Source of the DNA: Aeromicrobium phragmitis
GTDB lineage: Bacteria; Actinomycetota; Actinomycetes; Propionibacteriales; Nocardioidaceae
DNA length: 64,000 nt
NCBI RefSeq assembly: GCF_003674095.1
Contig: NZ_RDBF01000001.1
Span: 372,001-436,000, forward strand
Reading direction: 5' to 3'
A program made the position numbers and the translations under genes. Shown here one piece after another: positions 24,398 through 31,892 of this stretch. Every line of letters begins with the position of its first letter. The stretch's first letter is position 1. The notes under the pieces were generated by a model that was given only the letters and a program-made list of their open reading frames with translations, had not been told where the DNA came from and made no database searches.

Positions 24398-25522
24398 ATG
24401 CGGCCGTTGCGAGAGATGACCGAAGAGCAGTTGCGACAGCGCACCAGCCTCAAGTGGACCGAGTACCCGCCGGACGTCCTGCCGATGTGGGTCGCGGAGA
24501 TGGACGTGGAACCCCCGGAGCCGGTGCGGCGGGCGCTCACCGGCCTGCTCGAGCGCGGCGACGTCGGATACCCGCAGTCGGGCCACTACCTCGCGGCCTT
24601 CGCCGATTTCGCCTCCGCTCGCTGGGGGTGGACGCCGTCCGCGGCGGCTGGTCTCGAGGTGGCCGACGTCATGACGGGGGTGCGGATCGCGATCGAGCTG
24701 TGCACGTCACCCGGAGGGCCGGTGGTGATCAGCCCACCCGTATACCCGCCGTTCTTCGGCGTCGTCGCATGGAGCGGACGACGGCTCGAGACGGCGCCGC
24801 TCGGGAACGACGGGCGGCTCGACCTCGACCGGCTGGACACCGTGCTCGGGCGCGTCGGACCGGGCGCCGCCTATGTGCTGTGCAGCCCCCACAATCCCAC
24901 CGGCACCGTGCATACCCGTGCCGAACTCGAGGCAGTGGCACGGATCGCCGCCGAGCGTGGTGCCCGGGTGGTCGTCGACGAGATCCACGCGCCACTGGTT
25001 CGGACAGGATTCGTGCCGTTCCTCTCCGTCGCGGGAAGCGAACGCGCCTACGTCGCCACGTCGGCGTCCAAGGGCTTCAACCTGGCGGGCTTGAAGGCAG
25101 GACTGGTGTTCGCCGGGCCGGAGGCCGCCGATGAACTCGGCGCCTTGCCGCCGCTCGCGGGCCATGGCGCGAGCCAGTTCGGGCTCGCCGCGCACGTCGC
25201 GGCGGTGAGTGAAGGCCGCGAGTGGCTCGACGCGCTCGTCGGTGATCTGGAGGAGAACCGGGCGGTCCTTGGTGAACTGCTCTCGACCCATCTCCCTGAC
25301 GTCCGCTGGATGCGGGGGTCCGGCGGGTACCTCGCGTGGCTGGAGTTCCCGGCCGCACTGGGCGACGATCCGGCCGCCCGCATCCTCGACCGTGCCAGGG
25401 TCGCGCTGAATTCCGGTCTACCGTTCGGCGAGGGAGGCCGGCGACACGCCCGGCTCAACTACGCCACCACGCCCGAGCTCCTCGAAGCCGGCATCGCGCG
25501 CATCGCGGCCGCGATGCGCTGA
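24398..25522 (+). CDS. MalY/PatB-type PLP-dependent C-S lyase
   Basis: 374 residues of fold-type I aminotransferase class I/II. PDVLPMWVAEMDVEPPEPVR is the MalY/PatB signature; CSPHNPTGTVHTRAEL is the conserved N-P region; VVDEIHAPLV holds the PLP-pyridine Asp; SASKGFNLAGLKAG carries the Schiff-base lysine at residue 225. These proteins are cystathionine beta-lyases, breaking C-S bonds in cystathionine or related thioethers, and may contribute to methionine biosynthesis. ATG 24398 gives the family N-terminus. It sits 11 nt downstream of the right 27-bp repeat, so its original promoter may have been displaced. Confidence 0.88.
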   Translation: MRPLREMTEEQLRQRTSLKWTEYPPDVLPMWVAEMDVEPPEPVRRALTGLLERGDVGYPQSGHYLAAFADFASARWGWTPSAAAGLEVADVMTGVRIAIELCTSPGGPVVISPPVYPPFFGVVAWSGRRLETAPLGNDGRLDLDRLDTVLGRVGPGAAYVLCSPHNPTGTVHTRAELEAVARIAAERGARVVVDEIHAPLVRTGFVPFLSVAGSERAYVATSASKGFNLAGLKAGLVFAGPEAADELGALPPLAGHGASQFGLAAHVAAVSEGREWLDALVGDLEENRAVLGELLSTHLPDVRWMRGSGGYLAWLEFPAALGDDPAARILDRARVALNSGLPFGEGGRRHARLNYATTPELLEAGIARIAAAMR

Positions 25523-25528
25523 CGTTCG

Positions 25529-25592
25529 CGAGATGTGGTCGCTTCCGGGTCACGTCGACCACCTCCGGTGACCCACTGCTGACCACATCTCG
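25529..25592. repeat. Nested inverted repeat after the MalY-type gene
   Basis: The outer arms CGAGATGTGGTC (25529-25540) and GACCACATCTCG (25581-25592) are perfect, and the inner arms GGGTCAC (25547-25553) and GTGACCC (25568-25574) are perfect as well. It begins 7 nt after the stop of the lyase gene and ends 18 nt before a leaderless-type promoter, so it probably insulates the two transcripts. Confidence 0.7.
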
Positions 25593-25622
25593 TAGGGATT
25601 GCACCCGGCGTAGGCTGGAAAC

Positions 25623-26645
25623 GTGAAGAAGCGGGTCGGGTTTCTGTCCTTCGGTCACTGGCAGGCGGCGCCGGGCTCGCAGGCCCGCACGGGCGCTGAC
25701 GCGCTGCTGCAGTCGATCGAACTGGCCGTCGCCGCCGAGGAGATCGGCATCGACGGCGCGTATGTGCGGGTGCATCACTTCGCCCGCCAACTCGCCGCCC
25801 CGTTCCCGCTGCTCGCGGCGATCGGCGCGCGGACCTCGCGCATCGAGATCGGCACCGGCGTCATCGACATGCGGTACGAGAACCCGCTCTACATGGCTGA
25901 GGCGGCTGCTGCGGCCGACCTCATCGCCGGCGGCCGACTCCAGCTCGGCATCAGCCGCGGTTCGCCCGAACCCGCCCAGCGCGGCTACGAGGCTTTCGGG
26001 CACGTGCCGCCGGAGGGGATGAGCGATGCGGACATGGCCCGCGCCCACGCCGAGCTGTTCCGCGCCGCGATCGCCGGTGCTGGGATCGCTACATCCGACC
26101 CGAAGATGACCGGCCAGGAAGTCCCCTTGCCGATCCAGCCGCAGGCGCCGGGGCTTCCCGAGCGCATCTGGTGGGGTTCCGGCACCCGCGCGACCGCCGA
26201 ATGGACCGCTCGCCAGGGTATGAACCTGATGAGTTCGACGCTCCTGACCGAGGACACCGGCGTCCCCTTCGACGAGTTGCAGGCCGAGCAGATCCAGCGC
26301 TTCCGCGCCACCTGGGCCGAAGCGGGCTGGGAGCGCGAGCCGCGGGTATCGGTGAGCCGCAGCGTGATTCCGCTCCTCGACGACCGCGACCGCATGTACT
26401 TCGGCGACCGCTCCGGCGAGGACCAGGTCGGCTTCCTCGACGGCGGTCTCGCCCGGTTCGGCAAGTCGTACGTCGGCGAGCCCGACACCCTCGCCCGCGA
26501 GCTCGCGCAGGACCAGGCGGTGCGCGAGGCCGACACCCTGCTGCTCACGGTCCCCAACCAGCTGGGCGTGGACTACAACGCGCGGCTGCTCGGCGCCCTC
26601 GCCGATCAGGTCCTCCCAGCCATCGGCTGGGAACCGAACCGGTGA
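25623..26645 (+). CDS. LLM-class flavin-dependent oxidoreductase
   Basis: 340 residues of the luciferase-like TIM barrel: KKRVGFLSFGHWQAAPGSQA, IGIDGAYVRVHHFARQLAAP and GRLQLGISRGSPEPAQRGYE. The last motif is the phosphate/flavin region. Substrate unknown; whether it uses FMN or F420 is not decidable by eye. The GTG at 25623 has no ribosome site and lies 6 nt after a TAGGCT box. The stop overlaps the start of the beta-lactamase-like gene (GTGA), so the two are coupled. Confidence 0.85.
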   Translation: MKKRVGFLSFGHWQAAPGSQARTGADALLQSIELAVAAEEIGIDGAYVRVHHFARQLAAPFPLLAAIGARTSRIEIGTGVIDMRYENPLYMAEAAAAADLIAGGRLQLGISRGSPEPAQRGYEAFGHVPPEGMSDADMARAHAELFRAAIAGAGIATSDPKMTGQEVPLPIQPQAPGLPERIWWGSGTRATAEWTARQGMNLMSSTLLTEDTGVPFDELQAEQIQRFRATWAEAGWEREPRVSVSRSVIPLLDDRDRMYFGDRSGEDQVGFLDGGLARFGKSYVGEPDTLARELAQDQAVREADTLLLTVPNQLGVDYNARLLGALADQVLPAIGWEPNR

Positions 26646-27457
26646 GCCTGGCGCTGCCGCCCCTTCCTGAGGGCGTTCGCTGGTCGGTGTGCCTGCGCGA
26701 CGCCCGGACCGCGGAGGTCATGGCCGCGCACCAAGCCGATGTGGTGGTCTCGGCGGCGAGCATCGGCAAGGTGTTCGCCCTCGTCGAAGCGGCTCGGGCC
26801 TTCGAGTCCGGCGACCTCGATCCCGGCGAACTGCTCTCTCGCACCGTCGACGACCTGGTCGCCGACTCCGGGCTGTGGCAGGTGCTCCGGCAACCCGTGC
26901 TGAGCGCCGAGGACGCGTGCTGGCTGATCGGTGCCGCCAGCGACAATGTCGCGACGAACGTGCTGGTGCGCCGATTGGGGCTCGACGCGGTCCGCGCGGT
27001 CACGCAGACGCTCGGCTTCACCGATTCCGGCCTGCTGGACCGGGTGCGCGACGAGCGTGGGCCGGAGCATCCGCCGGCGCTGTCGGTCGGCACGGCGACC
27101 GAACTCTCCGATCTGATGGCGCGGTTGTCGCGGGGCGAGGTCGTCTCGGCACCGGTGAGCCGTCGGGTGCTCGGATGGCTGGGTGTCAACACCGATCTGT
27201 CGATGGTCGGCTCGGCCTTCGGGCTCGATCCGCTCGCGCACCGGGAAGCGGACCGCGGCGTGCGCCTGGCGAACAAGACCGGAACCGACGCGGGCATCCG
27301 CGGCGACATCGGCGTGGTCAGCGGGCCGGATCGCGCCATCGCCTATGCGGTGCTCGCGCAATGGGACCCCGAAGGCGGTGACCGGCGCGACGACGTGCTC
27401 GGCGCGATGGGTGCCGTCGGCCGATGGATCAGCGAACGGCTGCGGCCAGCCGGTTGA
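26642..27457 (+). CDS. Class A beta-lactamase-like serine hydrolase without signal peptide
   Basis: 271 residues with the serine beta-lactamase/PBP triad in order and at class A spacing: S40-I-G-K43, S100-D101-N102, and K212-T-G. The class A general-base loop (E-x-x-L-N) is not present; RDERGPEHPP occupies that place, so Glu138 or Glu142 might substitute, or penicillinase activity may be absent. There is no signal peptide or Tat motif, so the protein should be cytosolic, which is odd for a beta-lactamase. It overlaps the oxidoreductase by 4 nt, and its 3' end overlaps the opposing tetR by 29 nt. Role unknown; an amidase or esterase activity is possible. Confidence 0.75.
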   Translation: MSLALPPLPEGVRWSVCLRDARTAEVMAAHQADVVVSAASIGKVFALVEAARAFESGDLDPGELLSRTVDDLVADSGLWQVLRQPVLSAEDACWLIGAASDNVATNVLVRRLGLDAVRAVTQTLGFTDSGLLDRVRDERGPEHPPALSVGTATELSDLMARLSRGEVVSAPVSRRVLGWLGVNTDLSMVGSAFGLDPLAHREADRGVRLANKTGTDAGIRGDIGVVSGPDRAIAYAVLAQWDPEGGDRRDDVLGAMGAVGRWISERLRPAG

Positions 27458-28010
27458 CGGCGACGTCCCGCGCCCGGGCGAACGCGTCGGGAAGCACCCC
27501 GATACCCGCGGTGACCAGCGCCCCTTCGTGCAGGAGCAGGATGTCCTCAGCCAGCCGCGCCGTCTGGTCCTCCGCCCCGGCGGCCGCCACCAGTTCGGTG
27601 AACAACTGCAGCATCCACTGCTTCTGCCCCACGATGACCGCATAGGCGGGGTGCGCGGGATCGCTGATCTCGGCGTGCGCGTTGATCATGCCGCAGCCCT
27701 TCGTTCCGCGATCGGCCGACCACGCGGCAGATGCGTCGAAGACCGCCGCCAACCGTCGTTCCGGCGCACTTCCCGCGGCCTCGAGCCGCGGGGCGAGGAA
27801 GGCACGCCACTGCGCGTCACGATCCCGCAGGTACTCCACGACAAGCCGTTCCTTGGAGCCGAAGCGGTCGTACAGGGTCTTCTTGGTGACGCCGGCGCGC
27901 TCGGCGATCGCATCGACGCCGACCGCGTGGATTCCGTGCGCGTAGAAAAGCTCTCCCGCGGCAGTGAGGACCGCGCGGGCCTTGGGCGTCCAGTCGACTG
28001 CGGTGCTCAT
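27429..28010 (-). CDS. TetR-family transcriptional regulator
   Basis: 193 residues. The N-terminal helix-turn-helix reads VLTAAGELFYAHGIHAVGVD then AIAERAGVTKKTLYDRFGSK, a textbook TetR start. The ligand domain has GTKGCGMINAHAEISDP. It is divergent from an EamA transporter gene with one palindrome between their -10 boxes, so it most likely represses that exporter and itself. The ATG at 28010 is leaderless-type, TAGTGT at 28017-28022 lying 6 nt upstream. Its 3' end runs 29 nt into the beta-lactamase-like gene. Confidence 0.88.
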   Translation of the reverse strand: MSTAVDWTPKARAVLTAAGELFYAHGIHAVGVDAIAERAGVTKKTLYDRFGSKERLVVEYLRDRDAQWRAFLAPRLEAAGSAPERRLAAVFDASAAWSADRGTKGCGMINAHAEISDPAHPAYAVIVGQKQWMLQLFTELVAAAGAEDQTARLAEDILLLHEGALVTAGIGVLPDAFARARDVAVNRLAAAVR

Positions 28011-28016
28011 GGCGCC

Positions 28017-28040
28017 ACACTACACCGCTCGGTATACCCT
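28017..28040. promoter_or_regulatory. Divergent promoters with shared TetR operator
   Basis: TACACCG (28021-28027) and CGGTATA (28030-28036) form an inverted repeat with one mismatch, separated by CT. The -10 box TAGTGT of tetR (minus, 28017-28022) and TACCCT of eamA (plus, 28035-28040) overlap its two ends, and each ends 6 nt before its start codon. A single bound repressor would silence both genes. Confidence 0.65.
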
Positions 28041-28046
28041 CGACCC

Positions 28047-29030
28047 ATGACTAAACAGATCGGTCTACTGTCGCGGCGTACGAGCCTCCTGACGGCAGGG
28101 CTCGGCGCGCTCTTCGTGCTGTGCTGGTCGTCGGGTTTCATCGGCGCGAAGCTCGGAGCCGAGGACGCGTCGGTTCCGACGATCCTGATGTGGCGGTTCC
28201 TGCCGCTGGCTCTGGTGTTGCTGCCGTTTCTGCTGGCTCGCCGGTCGGGGCCGCAGCAGCTCGGTGCTCGCGGGATCACTCGTCAGGTCGCGGTGGGAGC
28301 GCTGTCGCAGTCGGGGTATCTCCTCACGGTCTACTGGGCGATCGCCCTGGGAGTGAGTACCGGCACCACGGCGCTGATCGACGGCATCCAGCCGCTGGTC
28401 GTGGCGGCGCTCGTCGGACCCCTCCTCGGAACGGCGGTCGTCGGACGGCAGTGGCTCGGTCTGGTGCTCGGGCTCGCCGGCGTCGCCTCGGTGACGTGGG
28501 CGGACGCGACCAACGTCTCGAGCGGGACGCCCTGGTGGGCGTATGCGGTGCCCTTCGGCGGGATGCTCTGCCTCGTGGCCGCCACCTTCCTTGAGCGGCG
28601 TGCGACCACGTCGACGGCGCCGCTGCATGCGCTCACCATCCACTGCCTGACCTCAGCGGCCATCTTCACGGCCATGGCCGTGCTGGCCGGGGAGGCCATC
28701 CCTCCGGCGGCGACCTCCTTCTGGGTCGCGATGACGTGGCTCGTCGTCCTGTCGACCTTCGGCGGCTACGGCCTGTACTGGGTTCTGCTGCGGCGAGCCG
28801 GGGTGGCGACGGTCAACAGCCTCATGTTCCTCGTGCCGCCGGTGACCACGGTCTGGGGCGCGACGATGTTCGGCGAGCCGCTCACTGCCATGACGATCGG
28901 CGGATTGGCACTTGCTCTGGTCGCCACCCTCCTGGTCGTGGCGCCACGGCGAGAGTCGTCCCGGCGCGACGGCCAGAGAAAGCGGAGGAATCGCCCCGGG
29001 AACGGCGCGGGACGGCGTCGAGCGCACTAG
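28047..29030 (+). CDS. EamA-family (DMT) transporter
   Basis: 327 residues with ten predicted membrane helices in two EamA repeats: LFVLCWSSGFIGAKLGAED begins the first, and SQSGYLLTVYWAIALGVSTG and YGLYWVLLRRAGVATVNSLM are conserved loop regions. The C-terminus is Arg-rich (RRESSRRDGQRKRRNRPG). Drug/metabolite transporters of this type export amino acids or other small metabolites. ATG 28047 follows a TACCCT box by 6 nt. It is divergent from its probable TetR repressor. Confidence 0.85.
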   Translation: MTKQIGLLSRRTSLLTAGLGALFVLCWSSGFIGAKLGAEDASVPTILMWRFLPLALVLLPFLLARRSGPQQLGARGITRQVAVGALSQSGYLLTVYWAIALGVSTGTTALIDGIQPLVVAALVGPLLGTAVVGRQWLGLVLGLAGVASVTWADATNVSSGTPWWAYAVPFGGMLCLVAATFLERRATTSTAPLHALTIHCLTSAAIFTAMAVLAGEAIPPAATSFWVAMTWLVVLSTFGGYGLYWVLLRRAGVATVNSLMFLVPPVTTVWGATMFGEPLTAMTIGGLALALVATLLVVAPRRESSRRDGQRKRRNRPGNGAGRRRAH

Positions 29031-29062
29031 CATGGCGGTGCGGCGCGACCGGCTCGAAGTTT

Positions 29063-29090
29063 TTGACTCGCGCGTCAATATGCGTACGAT
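29063..29090 (+). promoter_or_regulatory. Promoter with palindrome upstream of second tetR
   Basis: TTGACT (29063-29068) and TACGAT (29085-29090) are good -35 and -10 boxes with a 16-nt spacer. TTGACTCGCGCGTCAA (29063-29078) is a 16-bp palindrome with one mismatched pair and covers the -35 box, as an autoregulatory operator would. The transcript would have an ~80-nt leader containing the hairpin at 29133. Confidence 0.6.
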
Positions 29091-29132
29091 GTCGCCAGGG
29101 GACAGCGGCGTCGTGCCGCTCGGCGAGCGAGG

Positions 29133-29161
29133 CGCTCTGGTTTCGCAGCGAAACCAGAGCG
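29133..29161 (+). other. Perfect 13-bp hairpin just upstream of a tetR start
   Basis: CGCTCTGGTTTCG (29133-29145) pairs exactly with CGAAACCAGAGCG (29149-29161) around the 3-nt loop CAG. The hairpin ends inside the sequence leading to the GAAGGAGC ribosome site (29163-29170) and 16 nt before the ATG. As RNA it would be very stable and could hide the ribosome site; as DNA it could be a protein-binding palindrome. Confidence 0.75.
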
Positions 29162-29177
29162 TGAAGGAGCGATGCAC

Positions 29178-29774
29178 ATGGCCAGGCCCAGTCCGGTCGC
29201 GGATCGCCGCGGTGACATTCTCGCCGCCACGTGCGCCGTCGTCAGCGAACGTGGGTTCCGCGACCTCCGGGTCGCCGACGTCGCCCGCGTGGCCGGGTGC
29301 AGCTCGGGCACCGTCCACTACTACTTCGCCTCGAAGGACGAGTTGCTGCGCGAGGCCTTTCGCTTTCAATACGAGGCGTCGGTGCACCGCCGTGAGAGTT
29401 ACGTCGATCCCGACGACGATCCGGTCACGAAGCTGCGCAAACTGGCCGACGGGTACCTCCCGTCCTCGGAGACGACGATCGAGTCCTGGCTCGTCTGGAT
29501 GGAGTTGTGGGTGTCGGCGCTGCGTGACGACACGATGAGCCACATCAACGACGTGTACTACGGCGAGTGGCGCCAGGCCGTGCTGTCGGCGGCGACCGAA
29601 GCGCGCGAGCGCGGCCTTCTCGACGTCGACGATCCGCTCGCCTTCGCCGACATGTACGTCTCGATGATGGACGGCCTCGCGATCCAGGTGCTGATCGGAG
29701 CCGAGCACATGACGATCGAGCGCATGCGCGAGACCTGCTGGGCCTTCGTCGACAGCTTCGTCCCGGCTTCCTGA
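29178..29774 (+). CDS. TetR-family regulator, BetI-like
   Basis: 198 residues. The helix-turn-helix covers residues ~10-55: DILAATCAVVSERGFRDLRV, then VARVAGCSSGTVHYYFASKD. The C-terminal domain (LADGYLPSSETTIESWLVWM, ADMYVSMMDGLAIQVLIGAE) is the BetI-type ligand domain seen in regulators of amine and polyamine catabolism. ATG 29178 is preferred over the ATG at 29172 because it stands 9 nt from GAAGGAG. It directly precedes the PotABCD-type operon and probably controls it through the palindrome at 29866-29887. Confidence 0.88.
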   Translation: MARPSPVADRRGDILAATCAVVSERGFRDLRVADVARVAGCSSGTVHYYFASKDELLREAFRFQYEASVHRRESYVDPDDDPVTKLRKLADGYLPSSETTIESWLVWMELWVSALRDDTMSHINDVYYGEWRQAVLSAATEARERGLLDVDDPLAFADMYVSMMDGLAIQVLIGAEHMTIERMRETCWAFVDSFVPAS

Positions 29775-29862
29775 GCCCGGGGGCGAGCCCGGTGTCTCCG
29801 CGGCATTCCGGGATGAATCACCGCCCACGCTGAACGGCCGTCTCACCGTCCTCCTGTGACGC

Positions 29863-29891
29863 TTGACACGTGATGGCAGTCACGTGTTTAG
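29863..29891 (+). promoter_or_regulatory. Promoter and operator of the PotABCD-catabolic operon
   Basis: A -35 box TTGACA (29863-29868) and a weak -10 around TGTTTA (29885-29890) are overlaid by a perfect inverted repeat, ACACGTGA (29866-29873) and TCACGTGT (29880-29887), with a 6-nt spacer. The site bridges the whole promoter, so a bound repressor would block RNA polymerase. The ribosome site ACAGGAGG follows before the ATG at 29929. Confidence 0.7.
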
Positions 29892-29928
29892 TTTCTGACT
29901 GACGGGCCAATTAATCACAGGAGGCGTT

Positions 29929-30984
29929 ATGTCGAAGAAGGTTCTCGGGGGTGTCGCAGCGGCCAGCATGGTGCTGTCCTTGGCGGCGTGCGGTGGCGGC
30001 GGAGCGGCCGCCGAGGACACGTTGACCGTGGTGATGTGGGGCGGAGGTGCGCAGAAGGCGCACGTCGACTCCTACGTGACCCCGTGGGCCGAGGAGACCG
30101 GAGTCACCATCCGCCAGGACTCGCCCACGGACTACGCGAAGATCTCAGCGCAGGTCGACTCGGGCAAGGTCAGCTGGGGACTCGTGGAGGTCGAGCCGAA
30201 CTACGGGAAGTCCGCGTGCGATGACGGCAAGCTCGAGAAGCTCCCGCAGCGAGTCCTCGACGCAGCAGAGAAGGCCGACATCGACCCGGCCCAGATGAAC
30301 GACTGCGCCATCCCGATCCTGCAGTACACCTTCAGCATCGCGTACAACACCGACACCTTCGGTGACGCGCACCCGACGACGTGGGCGGAGTTCTTCGACA
30401 CCGAGCAGTTCCCCGGCAAGCGTGGGTTCTGGAAGTACGTGACCGGCGGTGCCTTCGAGGCGGCGCTCCTGGCCGACGGGGTCGCGCCCGAGGACCTGTA
30501 CCCGCTCGATCTCGACCGCGCGTTCCGCAAGCTCGAGACGATCAAGGACGACATCGTCTGGTACGACACGGGCGACCAGCAGGTCCAGCTCGTGAGCAGC
30601 GGTGAGGCTCCGCTCATCCAGGCGTGGAACGGCCGGATCAGCCAGGCCGCCGCGGATGGTGAGTCGGTCGCGAACGAGTACGGACAGAACCTCGTCTCGT
30701 ACGACCAGATCGTCGTGCCGAAGGGATACGCGAACGCCGATCTCGCCTTCGACTGGATGGTCTGGTTCCTCGAGAACACGCAGGCGCAGGCCGACGACGT
30801 CGTCGCCTCGGGCTACGGTCCGGCTTCCCCGCAGGCCGTGGAGCTCGTGCCGGCCGACATCCGCGACGACATCGCCGGCAGCCCCGCCGTGGACGACAAG
30901 TCCGCCTCGGTCATCGACTACGACTACTGGGCGGAGAACTACGACGAGGTCACTCAGCGGTTCAACACCTGGATCACGGAATGA
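29929..30984 (+). CDS. PotD-like ABC transporter substrate-binding lipoprotein
   Basis: 351 residues. The signal peptide ends in a lipobox (LSLAACGGG) with lipid-anchored Cys21. The mature part is a type II periplasmic-binding fold like PotD/PotF: LTVVMWGGGAQKAHVDSYVT, IPILQYTFSIAYNTDTFGDA and PTTWAEFFDTEQFPGKRGFW. Several Trp, Asp and Glu residues in this class form a pocket for cationic ligands. It captures the substrate outside the membrane for the PotB/PotC-like permeases that follow with a 4-nt ATGA overlap. Whether the ligand is a polyamine, guanidino acid or quaternary amine is not known. Confidence 0.88.
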   Translation: MSKKVLGGVAAASMVLSLAACGGGGAAAEDTLTVVMWGGGAQKAHVDSYVTPWAEETGVTIRQDSPTDYAKISAQVDSGKVSWGLVEVEPNYGKSACDDGKLEKLPQRVLDAAEKADIDPAQMNDCAIPILQYTFSIAYNTDTFGDAHPTTWAEFFDTEQFPGKRGFWKYVTGGAFEAALLADGVAPEDLYPLDLDRAFRKLETIKDDIVWYDTGDQQVQLVSSGEAPLIQAWNGRISQAAADGESVANEYGQNLVSYDQIVVPKGYANADLAFDWMVWFLENTQAQADDVVASGYGPASPQAVELVPADIRDDIAGSPAVDDKSASVIDYDYWAENYDEVTQRFNTWITE

Positions 30985-31892
30985 CCGCAACGCTCACGCC
31001 GACGGAGGCGGCGCCGAGCGGTCCGACCGAAGGGCGCCGCGACGGCGCCCTTCGGGGGCGGCTGACGTTCGACCGATGGGGGCTGCTGGCGCTGCCGCTG
31101 CTGGTGTTCCTCCTCGTCGTGTTCATCGCGCCGCTCGCGTTCCTCATCGCGAGCAGCGTGACCGACCCGACCCTCGGCCTCGACAACTACCGCAAGATCT
31201 TCACCGAGTCGGTCTACCTGCGGGTCCTGGTGAACACCTTCACGGTGGCGCTCACCGTCACCGCGGTGACCCTGGCCCTGGCCTACCCGTACGCCTACTT
31301 GATGACCATCGCGACGCCCCGCTGGCGCGCGCTGCTCACCCTCATCATCCTGGTGCCGTTCTGGACCAGCATCCTCGTACGCAGCTTCGCGCTCGTGCTG
31401 CTGCTGCGTGACACCGGCGTCCTCAACTCCATCGCGATGAGCGCCGGCGCCATCGACGAACCGGTCCCGCTGCTGCGCACCATGACGGGAGTCGTGTTCG
31501 GCATGGTGCAGATCGCACTGCCCTTCGCCGTGCTCCCGATGTACGCGACGATGCGCACGATCGACCGCCGGCTCCTCGACGCCGCTCAAGGCATGGGCGA
31601 CCGGCCGTCCGGAGCGTTCTGGCGCGTGTTCGTACCGCTCAGCATGCCCGGCGTCGCCGCCGGACTGATCCTGACCTTCATCCAGGCGCTCGGCTACTAC
31701 ATCACCCCGGCCCTCCTCGGCGGCCCGAAGAACACGATGATCGGCGAGCTCATCGTTCAGCAGGTCAGCACCGTGCTGCAGTTCGGTTTCGCCGCGGCGC
31801 TCGCGGTCATCCTGCTCGGAACGACGTTCGTGCTCCTCGCCATCACGAGCAAGTTCATGAACCTCGAACGCATGTTGATGGGACGCTCATGA
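30981..31892 (+). CDS. PotB-like ABC transporter permease
   Basis: 303 residues with six membrane helices. The EAA loop, RTIDRRLLDAAQGMGDRPSG, contains the A-x-x-x-G-x-G core that docks onto the ATPase. LPLLVFLLVVFIAPLAFLIA is the first helix and FIQALGYYITPALLGGPKNT the conserved PotB-type segment. It begins within the stop of the binding-protein gene and overlaps the next permease by 4 nt. Confidence 0.9.
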   Translation: MTATLTPTEAAPSGPTEGRRDGALRGRLTFDRWGLLALPLLVFLLVVFIAPLAFLIASSVTDPTLGLDNYRKIFTESVYLRVLVNTFTVALTVTAVTLALAYPYAYLMTIATPRWRALLTLIILVPFWTSILVRSFALVLLLRDTGVLNSIAMSAGAIDEPVPLLRTMTGVVFGMVQIALPFAVLPMYATMRTIDRRLLDAAQGMGDRPSGAFWRVFVPLSMPGVAAGLILTFIQALGYYITPALLGGPKNTMIGELIVQQVSTVLQFGFAAALAVILLGTTFVLLAITSKFMNLERMLMGRS

